Positions 33,842 to 42,414 are shown, counted from the first letter of the stretch. The stretch is DNA of 49,570 nt from Anaerolineaceae bacterium UBA6073 (GCA_002436085.1 DIXT01000023.1:22207-71776), one strand, 5' to 3'. Numbers and translations: made by a program. The notes: generated from the sequence alone by a model not told the origin.

Positions 33842-34369
33842 ATGACAGAAAATATCTTAAACGCGGTGCAGGACGATACCGTTGTGCAGCTTGCCTACAA
33901 TCTTGTTGTTGACGGCGAGGAAATTGAATCCGAAGTGCTGGAGTACCTGCACGGGCACCAGAACATCATCCCCGGCTTGGAAAATGCCCTGACCGGCCTG
34001 GAAGTCGGCGATTCGAAAGAGGTTTTGGTCCTCGCGGAAGAAGCCTACGGCGAGTTCGACCCCGACGCTGTTGTGTTGGTTTCCAGCAACTCTTTCCCTC
34101 AGGATTTTGAAATCCTGCTGGGCGAACCCATGCACCTGCGCGATGCAAACGGTCACGTTTTCACCGGCGTTGCCACCGCCCTGACCGAAGAAAACGTGGA
34201 GCTGGATCTGAACCACCCCATGGCTGGCAAAGACCTGCAGTTCACCGTGACCATCCTTGGCATCCGCTCCGCCACCGAAGAGGAAATCCAGAACGGCGGC
34301 CTCGCGCACTCCTGTGACAGCTGCGGCGACGGCTGTTCTGACGGCTGTTCCGACGGCTGCTGCGGCTAA
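33842..34369 (+). CDS. SlyD-like FKBP peptidyl-prolyl isomerase with Cys-rich tail
   Basis: A 175-residue FKBP-type prolyl isomerase and chaperone. The FKBP domain with insert-in-flap layout is clear: VVQLAYNLVVDGEEIES, LEYLHGHQNIIPGLENALTG, then DLNHPMAGKDLQFTVTILG. In E. coli SlyD the tail is His-rich and binds nickel or zinc. Here the last 20 residues carry seven cysteines and one histidine in a DSCGDGCSDGCSDGCCG pattern, with no His cluster. A thiolate tail fits Zn, Cd or Cu(I). The gene diverges from the Zur/ZnuABC operon across about 180 bp. AAGAAATG lacks a strong Shine-Dalgarno sequence, but GGAGAAG lies close. Confidence 0.92.
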   Translation: MTENILNAVQDDTVVQLAYNLVVDGEEIESEVLEYLHGHQNIIPGLENALTGLEVGDSKEVLVLAEEAYGEFDPDAVVLVSSNSFPQDFEILLGEPMHLRDANGHVFTGVATALTEENVELDLNHPMAGKDLQFTVTILGIRSATEEEIQNGGLAHSCDSCGDGCSDGCSDGCCG

Positions 34370-34390
34370 ACCCGGGATAAGCACAAAATT

Positions 34391-34425
34391 AAAACGCTGC
34401 GTTCTTTTGAGCGCAGCGTTTTTTT
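34391..34425. terminator. Intrinsic terminator between slyD-like gene and pepT
   Basis: AAAACGCTGCG-TTCTTTTGAG-CGCAGCGTTTT followed by T's. Convergent genes share it. Confidence 0.88.
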
Positions 34426-34444
34426 GTCCAGCCAGAAAGGGTTA

Positions 34445-35671
34445 TCAGCCGGCAGCCGCCAGCTCGCAGATTTTCATGATGACCTGCACGGCTTTTTCCA
34501 ATGAGGACACCGGCACAAATTCGTAGCGTCCGTGCATATTATGCCCGCCGGCAAACAGGTTCGGCGTCGGCAGCCCCATATACGAAAGCCGGCTGCCGTC
34601 TGTGCCGCCCCGCACCGGAACGACGCGCGGCTCAATCCCCAGCGCTTCGTAAGCAGCGCGCGCTACTGCCAGTATCTGCGGGTACGGATCAATCATTTTT
34701 TTCATGTTGTAGTACTGGTCTTTGACCGTCAGTTCCACCACGGTCTCGCCGTATTTGCGGTTCAGGTAGTCCGCGGCGCTTTGCATCAGAGCTTTACGGT
34801 TCTGGAAACGCTGCTCGTCGTGGTCGCGGATAATGTATTCCATCTCCGCGGATTCCACACCGCCGCTTGCATGGAACAGGTGGAAGAAGCCTTCGGTCTT
34901 TTCGGTGTATTCCGGGCGGTCAAAAACAGGCAGCAGCGCGTTGTATTCCATTGCAATCAGCAGCGCGTTGAGCATGATGCCCTTGGCTGTGCCGGGGTGC
35001 ACATTGCGTCCGCGCACCTGCAGCTTGGCGCTGGCAGCATTGAAGGTCTCGACCTCAAGCTCGCCAATTTCTCCGCCGTCCACGGTATAGGCGAAGTCTG
35101 CGCCAAATGCCGGCACGTCAAAGTGCTCCACGCCTGCCCCGACCTCCTCGTCGGGCGTGAACGCGACCCGGATTTTCCCGTGCGGGATTTCCGGATGGGC
35201 AGCCAGATGCGCCACGGCGGTCATAATTTCGGCTATTCCGGCTTTATCGTCCGCTCCCAACAGGGTGGTGCCGTCGCTGGTCACCAGGTTTTCCCCGCGG
35301 TATTTCAGCAGGTCCGGGAAGCGCTGCGGGGAAAGCACAATCTGTTCCGCCGCGTTCAGGATGATATCCCCGCCGTCGTAGTTTTCAACCAGTTGCGGCC
35401 GGACATCTTTCCCGCTGAAGTCCGGACTGGTATCCACGTGCGCGAGGAAGCCAATCACCGGCGCGGGCGCGCTGGTCGTGGCGTCGAGTGTGGCGGTCAC
35501 ATACCCGTATTGGTCCATCTTCACATCGCTCAAGCCAATCTGGCGCAGTTCCTCCGCCAGCAGCCGCAGCAAATCCAACTGTTTGGCTGAACTTGGGTAA
35601 GTCTGTGAATCCCGGTCCGATTCGGTATCCATTTTGACATAACGCAAAAAACGATCCAATACTTCTGACAT
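34445..35671 (-). CDS. pepT: Peptidase T (tripeptide aminopeptidase)
   Basis: A 408-residue M20 metallopeptidase that removes N-terminal residues from tripeptides in the cytoplasm. Zinc ligands are seen in GFLAHVDTSPDFSG, LLGADDKAGIAE, FTPDEEVGAG with the catalytic Glu, DGGEIGELEVETFNAAS and FAGGHNMHGRYEF. RGGTDGSRLSYMGLPTPN is the usual family match. Start 35671 follows GGAGGAAGCTGT and gives the standard length; a 36-residue upstream extension lacks similarity. It could work with the peptide importer encoded about 10 kb away. Confidence 0.96.
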   Translation of the reverse strand: MSEVLDRFLRYVKMDTESDRDSQTYPSSAKQLDLLRLLAEELRQIGLSDVKMDQYGYVTATLDATTSAPAPVIGFLAHVDTSPDFSGKDVRPQLVENYDGGDIILNAAEQIVLSPQRFPDLLKYRGENLVTSDGTTLLGADDKAGIAEIMTAVAHLAAHPEIPHGKIRVAFTPDEEVGAGVEHFDVPAFGADFAYTVDGGEIGELEVETFNAASAKLQVRGRNVHPGTAKGIMLNALLIAMEYNALLPVFDRPEYTEKTEGFFHLFHASGGVESAEMEYIIRDHDEQRFQNRKALMQSAADYLNRKYGETVVELTVKDQYYNMKKMIDPYPQILAVARAAYEALGIEPRVVPVRGGTDGSRLSYMGLPTPNLFAGGHNMHGRYEFVPVSSLEKAVQVIMKICELAAAG

Positions 35672-35764
35672 ACAGCTTCCTCCGCGTATTTCTGCTGATT
35701 TCTGGTTGGATTTTATCACGCTGGCACCATCCCCGCGCCAATTTCCCATGTATAATCGAATGCT

Positions 35765-36598
35765 ATGGCAAAAAATCAAAATACCAAAAAACCAATAAAT
35801 TACCGCTTATTCATTGCGCTGGCTGCCCTGGCCCTCTTCGTGCTGGTAATGCTTCTGCGCATTCCAAGCTACCGCGCCATCCCGAAGGACCTGGGCACGA
35901 ACGCGGTGGTAACTGTTCTTGCCAAATATCCGCACGACCCGGCTTCCTTCACGCAAGGACTGCTTTACGCCGACGGAGTCCTTTACGAAAGCGCCGGGCT
36001 GTACGGGCAATCCACCCTGCGCAAGCTGGAGCTTGAGAGCGGCGCGGTGTTGCTGGAGGAACGTCTCGACGCGCAGTACTTCGCGGAAGGGCTGACGCTG
36101 CTGGACGGCAAACTTTATCAGCTCACCTGGAAGGAAAACAAGGGCTTCGTATACGACCCGCAGGATTTCCGCCAGCTCGGCACCTTCACGTATTCCACGG
36201 AGGGTTGGGGATTGACCACGGACGGCAGCAGCCTGATACTCTCCGACGGCAGCGCGAACCTGTATTTCATCGACTCGAAGACCATGCAGACCAGCCGCAC
36301 TTTACTGGTCTCCCTGGACGGCGCGCCGCTGGAGCGCCTGAACGAGTTGGAATTTATCCGCGGGGAAATTTACGCCAATATCTGGTACAAAGACCTGATT
36401 GCCCGCATCAACCCCGAGAGCGGCGAGGTCATCGGCGTGATTGACTGCGGCATCCTGCGGGAGGGCCAGGACGCCCCGCTGCCCAAAGACGTGCTGAACG
36501 GCATCGCGTACGACGCGCAGGGCGACCGGTTGTTCATTACCGGTAAAAACTGGCCCTGGATTTACGAAGTGGCACTCGAGTCAGTAAAAACGCCTTGA
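35765..36598 (+). CDS. Glutaminyl-peptide cyclotransferase (plant/bacterial type)
   Basis: A 277-residue five-bladed beta-propeller enzyme that cyclises N-terminal Gln of peptides to pyroglutamate. One membrane anchor (residues 15-31) places the catalytic domain outside. Family segments are YPHDPASFTQGLLYADGVLYESAGLYG (shown here to 20: YPHDPASFTQGLLYADGVLY), FAEGLTLL, STEGWGLTTDG, LNELEFIRGEIYANIW and LNGIAYD. TATAAT lies 8 nt before the ATG and no ribosome site is visible, suggesting a leaderless mRNA. It diverges from pepT. Confidence 0.92.
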   Translation: MAKNQNTKKPINYRLFIALAALALFVLVMLLRIPSYRAIPKDLGTNAVVTVLAKYPHDPASFTQGLLYADGVLYESAGLYGQSTLRKLELESGAVLLEERLDAQYFAEGLTLLDGKLYQLTWKENKGFVYDPQDFRQLGTFTYSTEGWGLTTDGSSLILSDGSANLYFIDSKTMQTSRTLLVSLDGAPLERLNELEFIRGEIYANIWYKDLIARINPESGEVIGVIDCGILREGQDAPLPKDVLNGIAYDAQGDRLFITGKNWPWIYEVALESVKTP

Positions 36599-36601
36599 AA
36601 T

Positions 36602-37627
36602 TCAGGCGCTGCTGACCCGCGCGCGCAGAACATCCATCCGGGCGCTCATCAATCCCGGCAGCGTATCCAGGACGTAATACGGGCCAAAACCTTCCATGCA
36701 GACCGCGGCGGTCACATTTCCGCACAGCGCGGCTTCCACAGCGTCAAACTTCTTGCGGTAATTCAGCAGAAAAGCGCCGTCAAAAACGTCCAGCATACCA
36801 GTCGGGTCGGCGGTCCTGGCCGGGTAAGCCGGAATGACCCAGCGTTTATGCCTCATGCGATCAAACAAGCGCACCGAGCCGTCCGGCAGGTGCACCAGTA
36901 CAAATTCCGGTCCATAATGCGCCAGGGCTTCCGCGATTTCCCACAGGTCCACGCTGCGCCCGCGGAAGAGGCGCAAGGCTTCCGCTTCGGTGAGCATAAA
37001 GGCGGTCAGGTCCGAGATTAAGCCGCGAATTTCTTCCCAAAAGCTGGGGTCCATGTAACAGGCGCTGGCGCGCATGGTGAGCGTTTCAATCATGCCAGCC
37101 CTCAGCAGCGAGGGCAGTATCTTGTGCGAAAGGTAATCAATCGGGCAGAGGTGCGCGGCGGGAACATCCAGATAGGGGCGCGGCAGGTCGTTCACCCGCG
37201 CGGTGAAGTTCTCATATTCCAATTTGCTGCAATAGCGGGAGGATGCGCTGCCGTAACCAATCAGTTCGCGCGGGAATGGAATGCCGCGTTCCGCAAAGTA
37301 AGTGATGGGATTGTCGTAGTGCGGGCTGAGCGGGTCTGTGTAAGCAATGAAGCGCCGGTCGTCAATGGGTTCCCTCACGCGCACAATACCGGTCAAGTCG
37401 CAGCCTTTCTGGCTTAGTATGTCCAGATGCTCCAGCGGAAATTCGTTAGGAACGCGCGCGTAAAGCCCCGCTCTGCCGCCCCAAAAGGCATAAGCAGCCG
37501 CGGCATAGGGTAAGTTCCCGCCGACTACGTTCAGGCGGTGTTTGCCTTCAAATGGCAGGATAAAATCGCGCTGGAGCCGACCCCCAATGACAGCTCCCAG
37601 AGGCGAGCCCGGGAGATCAGTCATCAC
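36602..37627 (-). CDS. PfkB-like (ribokinase fold) protein, divergent active site
   Basis: A 341-residue protein with ribokinase features: GGNLPYAAAAYAFWGGRAGLYARV near residue 35 matches the substrate-side GGN…A motif. The C-terminal signature DTTGAGDAF reads DPTGMLDVFDGAFLLNY (about residues 276-292). The Asp likely to act as base is present, but two residues of the GAGD anion hole are changed. It may be a kinase with altered chemistry or a binding protein. The substrate is unknown. It begins 3 bp after the PPK2 stop, so they are co-transcribed; polyphosphate-linked nucleotide metabolism is possible but unproven. Confidence 0.75.
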   Translation of the reverse strand: MMTDLPGSPLGAVIGGRLQRDFILPFEGKHRLNVVGGNLPYAAAAYAFWGGRAGLYARVPNEFPLEHLDILSQKGCDLTGIVRVREPIDDRRFIAYTDPLSPHYDNPITYFAERGIPFPRELIGYGSASSRYCSKLEYENFTARVNDLPRPYLDVPAAHLCPIDYLSHKILPSLLRAGMIETLTMRASACYMDPSFWEEIRGLISDLTAFMLTEAEALRLFRGRSVDLWEIAEALAHYGPEFVLVHLPDGSVRLFDRMRHKRWVIPAYPARTADPTGMLDVFDGAFLLNYRKKFDAVEAALCGNVTAAVCMEGFGPYYVLDTLPGLMSARMDVLRARVSSA

Positions 37628-37630
37628 AGT

Positions 37631-38464
37631 TTATTTCACCGCAACCATCTCAAGCAGGCGCTTGTGGTAATCCTCAATGTTTTCTACGGGCGCAGGGTAG
37701 CGCATATCCAGGTTCTTCAGGGTCTTGATCACAATCTTTGAGATCAGCCAGTTGCGGTACCACTTTTTATTGGAGGGGATGACGTACCAGGGCGCCCAGG
37801 CGGTGCTGGTCTGGTTCAGCATATCCTCGTAGGCTTTCATGTAGTCATCCCAACGGGCGCGCTCATCCAGATCGCCAGGGTTGAATTTCCACTGCTTGGT
37901 GGGGTCTTCCACGCGCGCCAGAAAGCGCTCGGCCTGTTCCTCCAAATCAATGTGCAGGTAAAACTTAAGGATGGTGGTGCCCTCGTCCGCCAGTAAACGT
38001 TCAAACTCACGGATGTGCTGATAGCGTTTGGACCACACCTCTTCCGGCGCCAGGTTGTGCACGCGCACTACCAGCACGTCTTCGTACTGGGAGCGGTTGA
38101 AAATGACCATCTCGCCTTTTCCAGGGGTCTGCTGATGCACCCGCCAGAGGTAATCGTGCGAAAGCTCCACCGGCGTAGGGGTCTTGAATGAAGCGACCTT
38201 AACGCCCTGGGGGTTCACACCCTCAAAAACCGCCCGGATAGCGCCGTCCTTACCGCCGGTATCCATCGCCTGCAAGATGATCAGCAGGCGGTGCTTGCCT
38301 TCCGCGTACAGTTGTTCCTGCAGCAATTCCAGTTCCGCGTTGAGTTTCTGCAGGGCTTCTTTGCCGTCTTTTTTGTTGCCATCAAAAAGTTTTGAATCGT
38401 TGGGATCGTAATCCTTGAGCTTGATTTTGCCCTTTAGCGGGACACGGTACATCTCATCGTCCAT
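37631..38464 (-). CDS. Polyphosphate kinase 2 family (polyphosphate:nucleotide phosphotransferase)
   Basis: A 277-residue PPK2 that uses polyphosphate to phosphorylate nucleoside mono- or diphosphates. Walker A is MDTGGKDGAIRAVF (about residues 67-80), Walker B-like FNRSQYEDVLVVRVH, and the lid region is EDPTKQWKFNPGDLDERARW. The single-domain length fits class I or III. AAGGAG precedes the ATG. The downstream PfkB-like gene starts 3 bp on. Confidence 0.95.
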   Translation of the reverse strand: MDDEMYRVPLKGKIKLKDYDPNDSKLFDGNKKDGKEALQKLNAELELLQEQLYAEGKHRLLIILQAMDTGGKDGAIRAVFEGVNPQGVKVASFKTPTPVELSHDYLWRVHQQTPGKGEMVIFNRSQYEDVLVVRVHNLAPEEVWSKRYQHIREFERLLADEGTTILKFYLHIDLEEQAERFLARVEDPTKQWKFNPGDLDERARWDDYMKAYEDMLNQTSTAWAPWYVIPSNKKWYRNWLISKIVIKTLKNLDMRYPAPVENIEDYHKRLLEMVAVK

Positions 38465-38560
38465 GATTCACTCCTTATGGGTCGGTTGACTGGCTTTATT
38501 ATAACGGGTATACAGGCTTTGTCCTGCTGAATGCCGGGAAATCAGGTCGGCGCGCCTGAT

Positions 38561-38595
38561 AAAAAACAAGCAGGCTGCCGCCAGGCAGCCTGCTT
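38561..38595 (-). terminator. Intrinsic terminator of the Hsp20 gene
   Basis: On minus: AAGCAGGCTGCC-TGGC-GGCAGCCTGCTT followed by GTTTTTTAT. Confidence 0.88.
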
Positions 38596-38614
38596 ATCCT
38601 CGGGTCAGGATGTC

Positions 38615-39079
38615 TTACTTAGCCTGATCTACGACCTGGACCGATTTGGGTTTGATCTCAATCCGTTTGGGTTGAGCCTCGGGCTTTTTGGGCAGATGCA
38701 CAGTCAGAATGCCGTTCTCAGTTTCCGCGCTGATCCCGCTGTGCTCAATCTGACCGGGCAGGGAAACACTGCGGAAGAAGGTTCCCGTCCGGCGTTCCTG
38801 GATGTGGTATTTGCCTTCCTTTTCCTCAACGTTTTCTTCCTTGATTTCACCTTTAATGCTCAGGGTGCTGTTATCATAGGTGATTTCGAGCCGTTCAGGG
38901 TCAAAACCAGCCGTATCAGCCCGCACAAGGAATTCATTGTCCTTCTCAATCACATCCAATGGGAAACCAAGCGGCTGAGAGCCCCAGACATCGGTGTTCA
39001 TATCAAAGAAGCGCTCAATGAACTGGTCCAGGTTATACATGTCCCTTGGAGAGAAACGACGTTTTACAATGCTTGCCAT
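38615..39079 (-). CDS. Small heat-shock protein, Hsp20 family
   Basis: A 154-residue alpha-crystallin chaperone that holds unfolding proteins. The crystallin domain covers about residues 45-145, with EFLVRADTAGFDPERLEITY, RTGTFFRSVSLPG and the terminal ENGILTVHLPKK. A PKRIEIK segment supplies the C-terminal I-x-I contact. AAAGGAGG lies at the ideal distance from the ATG. No CIRCE element was found upstream, so control is probably by another heat-shock system. Confidence 0.95.
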   Translation of the reverse strand: MASIVKRRFSPRDMYNLDQFIERFFDMNTDVWGSQPLGFPLDVIEKDNEFLVRADTAGFDPERLEITYDNSTLSIKGEIKEENVEEKEGKYHIQERRTGTFFRSVSLPGQIEHSGISAETENGILTVHLPKKPEAQPKRIEIKPKSVQVVDQAK

Positions 39080-39184
39080 AGGTACCTCCTTTTTATATTT
39101 TTTCTTAACCTTAAATTAAGCAGCGATTGTTAGATTTTTGTTAGCAAGTCATAATAATTTGGTTAACTTTCGCCTCCGCAGCAC

Positions 39185-39208
39185 GGGGGTCTGCGCGGGG
39201 GTCTGCGC
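39185..39208 (+). repeat. 12-bp tandem duplication
   Basis: GGGGGTCTGCGC occurs twice in direct tandem, ending 4 bp before the -35 box of the RNase J promoter. Confidence 0.85.
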
Positions 39209-39212
39209 GGAT

Positions 39213-39242
39213 TTGACGAAAAGCCAGTATGTATGCTATACT
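39213..39242 (+). promoter_or_regulatory. Promoter of the RNase J gene
   Basis: TTGACG, an 18-bp spacer, then TATACT. Expected start is about 39249, leaving a leader of about 160 nt. Confidence 0.75.
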
Positions 39243-39248
39243 CTCGCA

Positions 39249-39407
39249 AGTTAATCCAGCCGCCTGGCGGCTTTTTGTTGAAGATACAACTTATTTTGAA
39301 ACAAAATTGCCCGGCTGATCTGAATTAGCGGGGTTTTTTATTTTTAAAATAACCACAAATGAACATTTACGGCTCAAGCCGTTAGCACTAATAATTAAGG
39401 AAAGAAT
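39249..39407 (+). promoter_or_regulatory. RNase J mRNA leader with two terminator-like hairpins
   Basis: AGCCGC-CTG-GCGGCT followed by TTTTG at 39258-39276, and CCCGGCTGA-TCTGAA-TTAGCGGGG followed by TTTTTT at 39310-39338 (one mismatch). A small ACGGCT-CA-AGCCGT hairpin follows at about 39370-39383. AAGGAAAGAAT precedes the ATG. No known riboswitch class is recognised. Confidence 0.6.
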
Positions 39408-41048
39408 ATGAAAGAGAAAAAATTACGCATTATTCCCCTGGGAGGCCTGGGGGAAGTCGGGAAGAATATGACCGTCTACGAATACGGCGGTGAAATCCTC
39501 GTGGTGGACGCCGGCATGATGTTCCCCGACAACGACATGATCGGGATTGATTACATCATCCCGGACTTTGAGTACATTAAGCAGCGCGCGGACAAAGTGC
39601 GCGGAATTGTGATCACCCATGGTCACGAAGACCACACCGGCGCAATCGGGCATCTGCTCGAGAGCGTGGACGCGCCTGTTTACGGCACGGCGCTCACGCT
39701 TGGTATGATTGGCGCCAAACTTAGCCGCCGCGGCTTTGACAATAAGAAGGTCAAACTCCAGACTCTGAAAGCCGGCGAAACCGTGCAGATCGGCCCGTTC
39801 AAGGTGCACACCTTCCACGTTTGCCATTCCGTTCCGGACGGCATCGGGCTGGGAATTGAAAGCCCGGCCGGGTTGGTGGTCCATACCGGCGATTATAAGT
39901 TCGACCACACCCCGGTCGACAACTGGCCGACCGACTACGCCAAACTGGCGGAGTTCGCGCAGAAAGGCGTCTTGGCGCTGCTGGCGGATTCCACCAACGC
40001 GGAGCGCCCGGGTTGGACGCCTTCGGAGAAGGTTATCGATTCAGCCTTCGACCGTGTTTTCCGCGAGGCCAAGGGGCGCATCATCGTCGCCACCTTCGCG
40101 TCGCTCATCTCCCGCATGCAGCAGGTCATCAATGCTGCCATGCGCTACCACCGCAAAGTCGCGTTTGTGGGGCTCAGCATGACCGAAAACGTAAAAATCG
40201 CGAAGCAGCTGGGTTACATTGATTTTGAGGAGGACGTGGTAGTGCCCGTGGAAACCGCCCTGCAGATGCCGGACAGCCAGGTAGTACTGCTCGTCACCGG
40301 TTCGCAAGGCGAACCCACCTCCATCCTCGGCAGGCTTGCCAACGGCAGTAACAAGCGCTTTGATATCAAAGAGGGCGATACCGTAGTGCTCTCCTCGCAT
40401 CCCATTCCGGGCAACGAGGAACTGGTCTACCGCGCGATTAACCGCCTGCTGGAGCAGGGCGCGCAGGTCATCTACGAAGCCATCGCGCCGGTGCACGTCT
40501 CCGGGCACGCCAGCCAGGAAGAAATCAAGCTGATGCTGCACCTGACCCGTCCGCGCTACCTGATTCCTATCCACGGCGAGCTGCGCATGCTGAACCAGCA
40601 CGCGCGCCTGGGTATGGATGTTGGGATGGACGCCCGCCAAATTGCGATCGTGGAAAACGGCCGCGTGATCGAGTTCGAGCACGGCGAAATGAAGCTGGGC
40701 GAACGCATCCCCGGCGGCTATGTGTTCGTGGACGGCACCGGCGTGGGCGATGTGGACCGCTCTGTGATGCGCGAACGCGAAATGCTGAGTCAGGACGGTA
40801 TCGTGCTCCTGAACCTGATCAAGGACAAAGCCAACGCTAATCTGAGAGAGGTTGAAATTATCAGCCGGGGCTTTATGTCCCAGGCTGAGTCGCAGGACCT
40901 CTTCGAGGATTTGCGCAAGCGCATCGAAAAACTGGCGCGCTCCGCCAACGGGAACCTGGAGCGGGACGTGCTGAACCTGGCTAAGTCGCACATTTTCGAC
41001 GAGACCAAACGCCGCCCGGTGGTGTTTGTGAACATCTCTAAAGCCTGA
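39408..41048 (+). CDS. rnj: Ribonuclease J
   Basis: A 546-residue beta-CASP metallo-beta-lactamase RNase with endonuclease and 5' exonuclease activity in mRNA decay and rRNA processing. IPLGGLGEVGKNM opens the protein and the zinc motif ITHGHEDHTGAIGHLL lies near residue 65. VHTGDYKFDHTPVD, the LADSTNAERPGWTPSE segment and the beta-CASP region with GSQGEPTSILGRLANG follow. HVSGHASQEEIKLM carries a further ligand His. The C-terminal domain is complete. The leader may let the enzyme or its activity control its own mRNA. Confidence 0.97.
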   Translation: MKEKKLRIIPLGGLGEVGKNMTVYEYGGEILVVDAGMMFPDNDMIGIDYIIPDFEYIKQRADKVRGIVITHGHEDHTGAIGHLLESVDAPVYGTALTLGMIGAKLSRRGFDNKKVKLQTLKAGETVQIGPFKVHTFHVCHSVPDGIGLGIESPAGLVVHTGDYKFDHTPVDNWPTDYAKLAEFAQKGVLALLADSTNAERPGWTPSEKVIDSAFDRVFREAKGRIIVATFASLISRMQQVINAAMRYHRKVAFVGLSMTENVKIAKQLGYIDFEEDVVVPVETALQMPDSQVVLLVTGSQGEPTSILGRLANGSNKRFDIKEGDTVVLSSHPIPGNEELVYRAINRLLEQGAQVIYEAIAPVHVSGHASQEEIKLMLHLTRPRYLIPIHGELRMLNQHARLGMDVGMDARQIAIVENGRVIEFEHGEMKLGERIPGGYVFVDGTGVGDVDRSVMREREMLSQDGIVLLNLIKDKANANLREVEIISRGFMSQAESQDLFEDLRKRIEKLARSANGNLERDVLNLAKSHIFDETKRRPVVFVNISKA

Positions 41049-41058
41049 GTGCTCTGAG

Positions 41059-41088
41059 GCGCGGTCAAATAATGACCGCGCTTTTTTT
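41059..41088 (+). terminator. Intrinsic terminator of rnj
   Basis: GCGCGGTCA-AATAA-TGACCGCGC followed by a T run. Confidence 0.9.
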
Positions 41089-41256
41089 ATCTATCGTTTT
41101 TGGGGAGGCAATGGCTGTTCCCAAAAATTGCCCGTCTGGAGTTGGTTAGAACGGGCCGAATATATCGTATTCTCCCTCTCTTTGATTATCTCCTCAGGCA
41201 GCTCGCGTAAAGCGGCGGTAAAATTGTTAGCATCAACACCAAACACAGGGAGCCCT

Positions 41257-42072
41257 ATGTTCCGCACAACTGCCTACCGCCACCCAAGCGAATTTCCTAT
41301 CCTGCTGCTCACCTTTCTGATTAGCATCGCGGTCGTTATCCTATCCGCCTTCCTGACGCAGTGCCTGAGTCTGTTGATTGTTGTGTTTATCCTGGGCATG
41401 TCAATAGTTTCCAGCAGATCAATGCAGGCGCAGCTAATGCGCAAAGCTTTCCTCGTCTCCCCGGAACGCAGCCCGGAGCTGGCGAAAGTGGTGCAGGTGT
41501 GCGAAAAACGCCTGCAACCGGGTTCGCTGGATGTGTATGTGGTGCGAGAAAATGTTGTGAACGCGTACACCTTCGGTCTTTCAAAAACCAAGACCATCGT
41601 CTTGTACGAGCCTATGCTGCGCATCATGAGCCGCGGAGAGCTGGCCTTCGTGCTGGGGCACGAAATGGGGCATGTTTCCCTGGGGCACACCTGGTTGAAC
41701 ACTTTCATCGGCGGTCTGGCAGGTTCGCCTTCCCCCTTCGGCATCAGTTACATCATGTACCTGGTCTTCCAGCGTTGGTCCCGCGCCTGTGAATATTCCT
41801 GCGACCGGGCCGGGCTGCTGGCTTGCGGAAACCTGAAACTGGCAGTTTCCGCTTTGGTGCGCCTGGCTGCGCCAAAAATTCAGACCCAGGCGGAGTTTGA
41901 GCAAGCACTGACCATGATTGACGCGCAGGATGACGCCTTCGTAAACCAGCTCGCGGAAATGTTTCAGTCCCACCCGATGATTATCAAGCGCATCAACGCC
42001 CTCAAGGAATACGCCGCCAGCCCCGACTACGCCAGCCTACAGGCGAACGTGGATCGCAACCTGCAGGCGTAA
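41257..42072 (+). CDS. M48-family zinc metalloprotease, membrane-anchored
   Basis: A 271-residue HtpX-like peptidase. Two hydrophobic segments (about residues 14-34 and 34-50) form the N-terminal anchor. The catalytic motif is VLGHEMGHVSLGH (HExxH, about residues 131-143), with the third ligand in CEYSCDRAGLLA. Members remove misfolded membrane proteins. Start 41257 follows CAGGGAG and gives the family's usual N-terminus; an earlier in-frame start has no ribosome site. Confidence 0.92.
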   Translation: MFRTTAYRHPSEFPILLLTFLISIAVVILSAFLTQCLSLLIVVFILGMSIVSSRSMQAQLMRKAFLVSPERSPELAKVVQVCEKRLQPGSLDVYVVRENVVNAYTFGLSKTKTIVLYEPMLRIMSRGELAFVLGHEMGHVSLGHTWLNTFIGGLAGSPSPFGISYIMYLVFQRWSRACEYSCDRAGLLACGNLKLAVSALVRLAAPKIQTQAEFEQALTMIDAQDDAFVNQLAEMFQSHPMIIKRINALKEYAASPDYASLQANVDRNLQA

Positions 42073-42093
42073 ACCTCTTGCTGACGTAAAGAA

Positions 42094-42118
42094 AAAAGCT
42101 GCCTATTCGGCAGCTTTT
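42094..42118. terminator. Bidirectional terminator overlapping the FmdB stop
   Basis: AAAAGCTGCC-TATTC-GGCAGCTTTT lies between convergent genes. The TAG of the minus-strand gene falls inside the hairpin. Confidence 0.85.
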
Positions 42119-42414
42119 GTGTAGTTGTTTTTAACCGCTTCCGTGGAAGGCGACAGCGCCGCCGGTTTTACGTCGTCGGACTTGCTCTCCGGGGCGCCTT
42201 CCGGTTTGGCATGCGTGTGATTCTGTCCGGACGGTGAGCGGTGGTCTGTGGCATAAAAGCCCTTGCCCTTAAATACAATCCCAACCGGCTGGTATATTTT
42301 GCGCAGCGCGGGTTCGTTGCACTCCGGGCAAATCGTCAGCGGGTCGTCTGTAAATTTTTGCTGCTGGTCAAAGCGTATTCCGCAGTTGTCACAATGATAT
42401 GTGTAGATTGGCAT
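42103..42414 (-). CDS. FmdB-family zinc-ribbon protein
   Basis: A 103-residue protein. The N-terminal zinc ribbon is intact: MPIYTYHCDNCGIRFD with CxxC, then CPECNEPALRKIYQPVG with the second CxxC and FKGKGFYATDH. The family (FmdB/CxxC_CXXC_SSSS) is common, first seen next to formamidase and amidase genes; its role is regulatory but ill-defined. The tail of about 45 residues is charged and disordered. Start 42414 gives the family N-terminus MPIYTY; the longer frame adds 17 residues without support. Confidence 0.9.
   Translation of the reverse strand: MPIYTYHCDNCGIRFDQQQKFTDDPLTICPECNEPALRKIYQPVGIVFKGKGFYATDHRSPSGQNHTHAKPEGAPESKSDDVKPAALSPSTEAVKNNYTKAAE

Noticed and set aside
39080..39160. 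CIRCE operator upstream of hsp20
   Set aside because: Only a direct GTTAG repeat is present, not the required inverted repeat.
39384..39391. CIRCE-like TTAGCACT upstream of rnj
   Set aside because: The matching GAGTGCTAA half is absent, and rnj is not a heat-shock gene.
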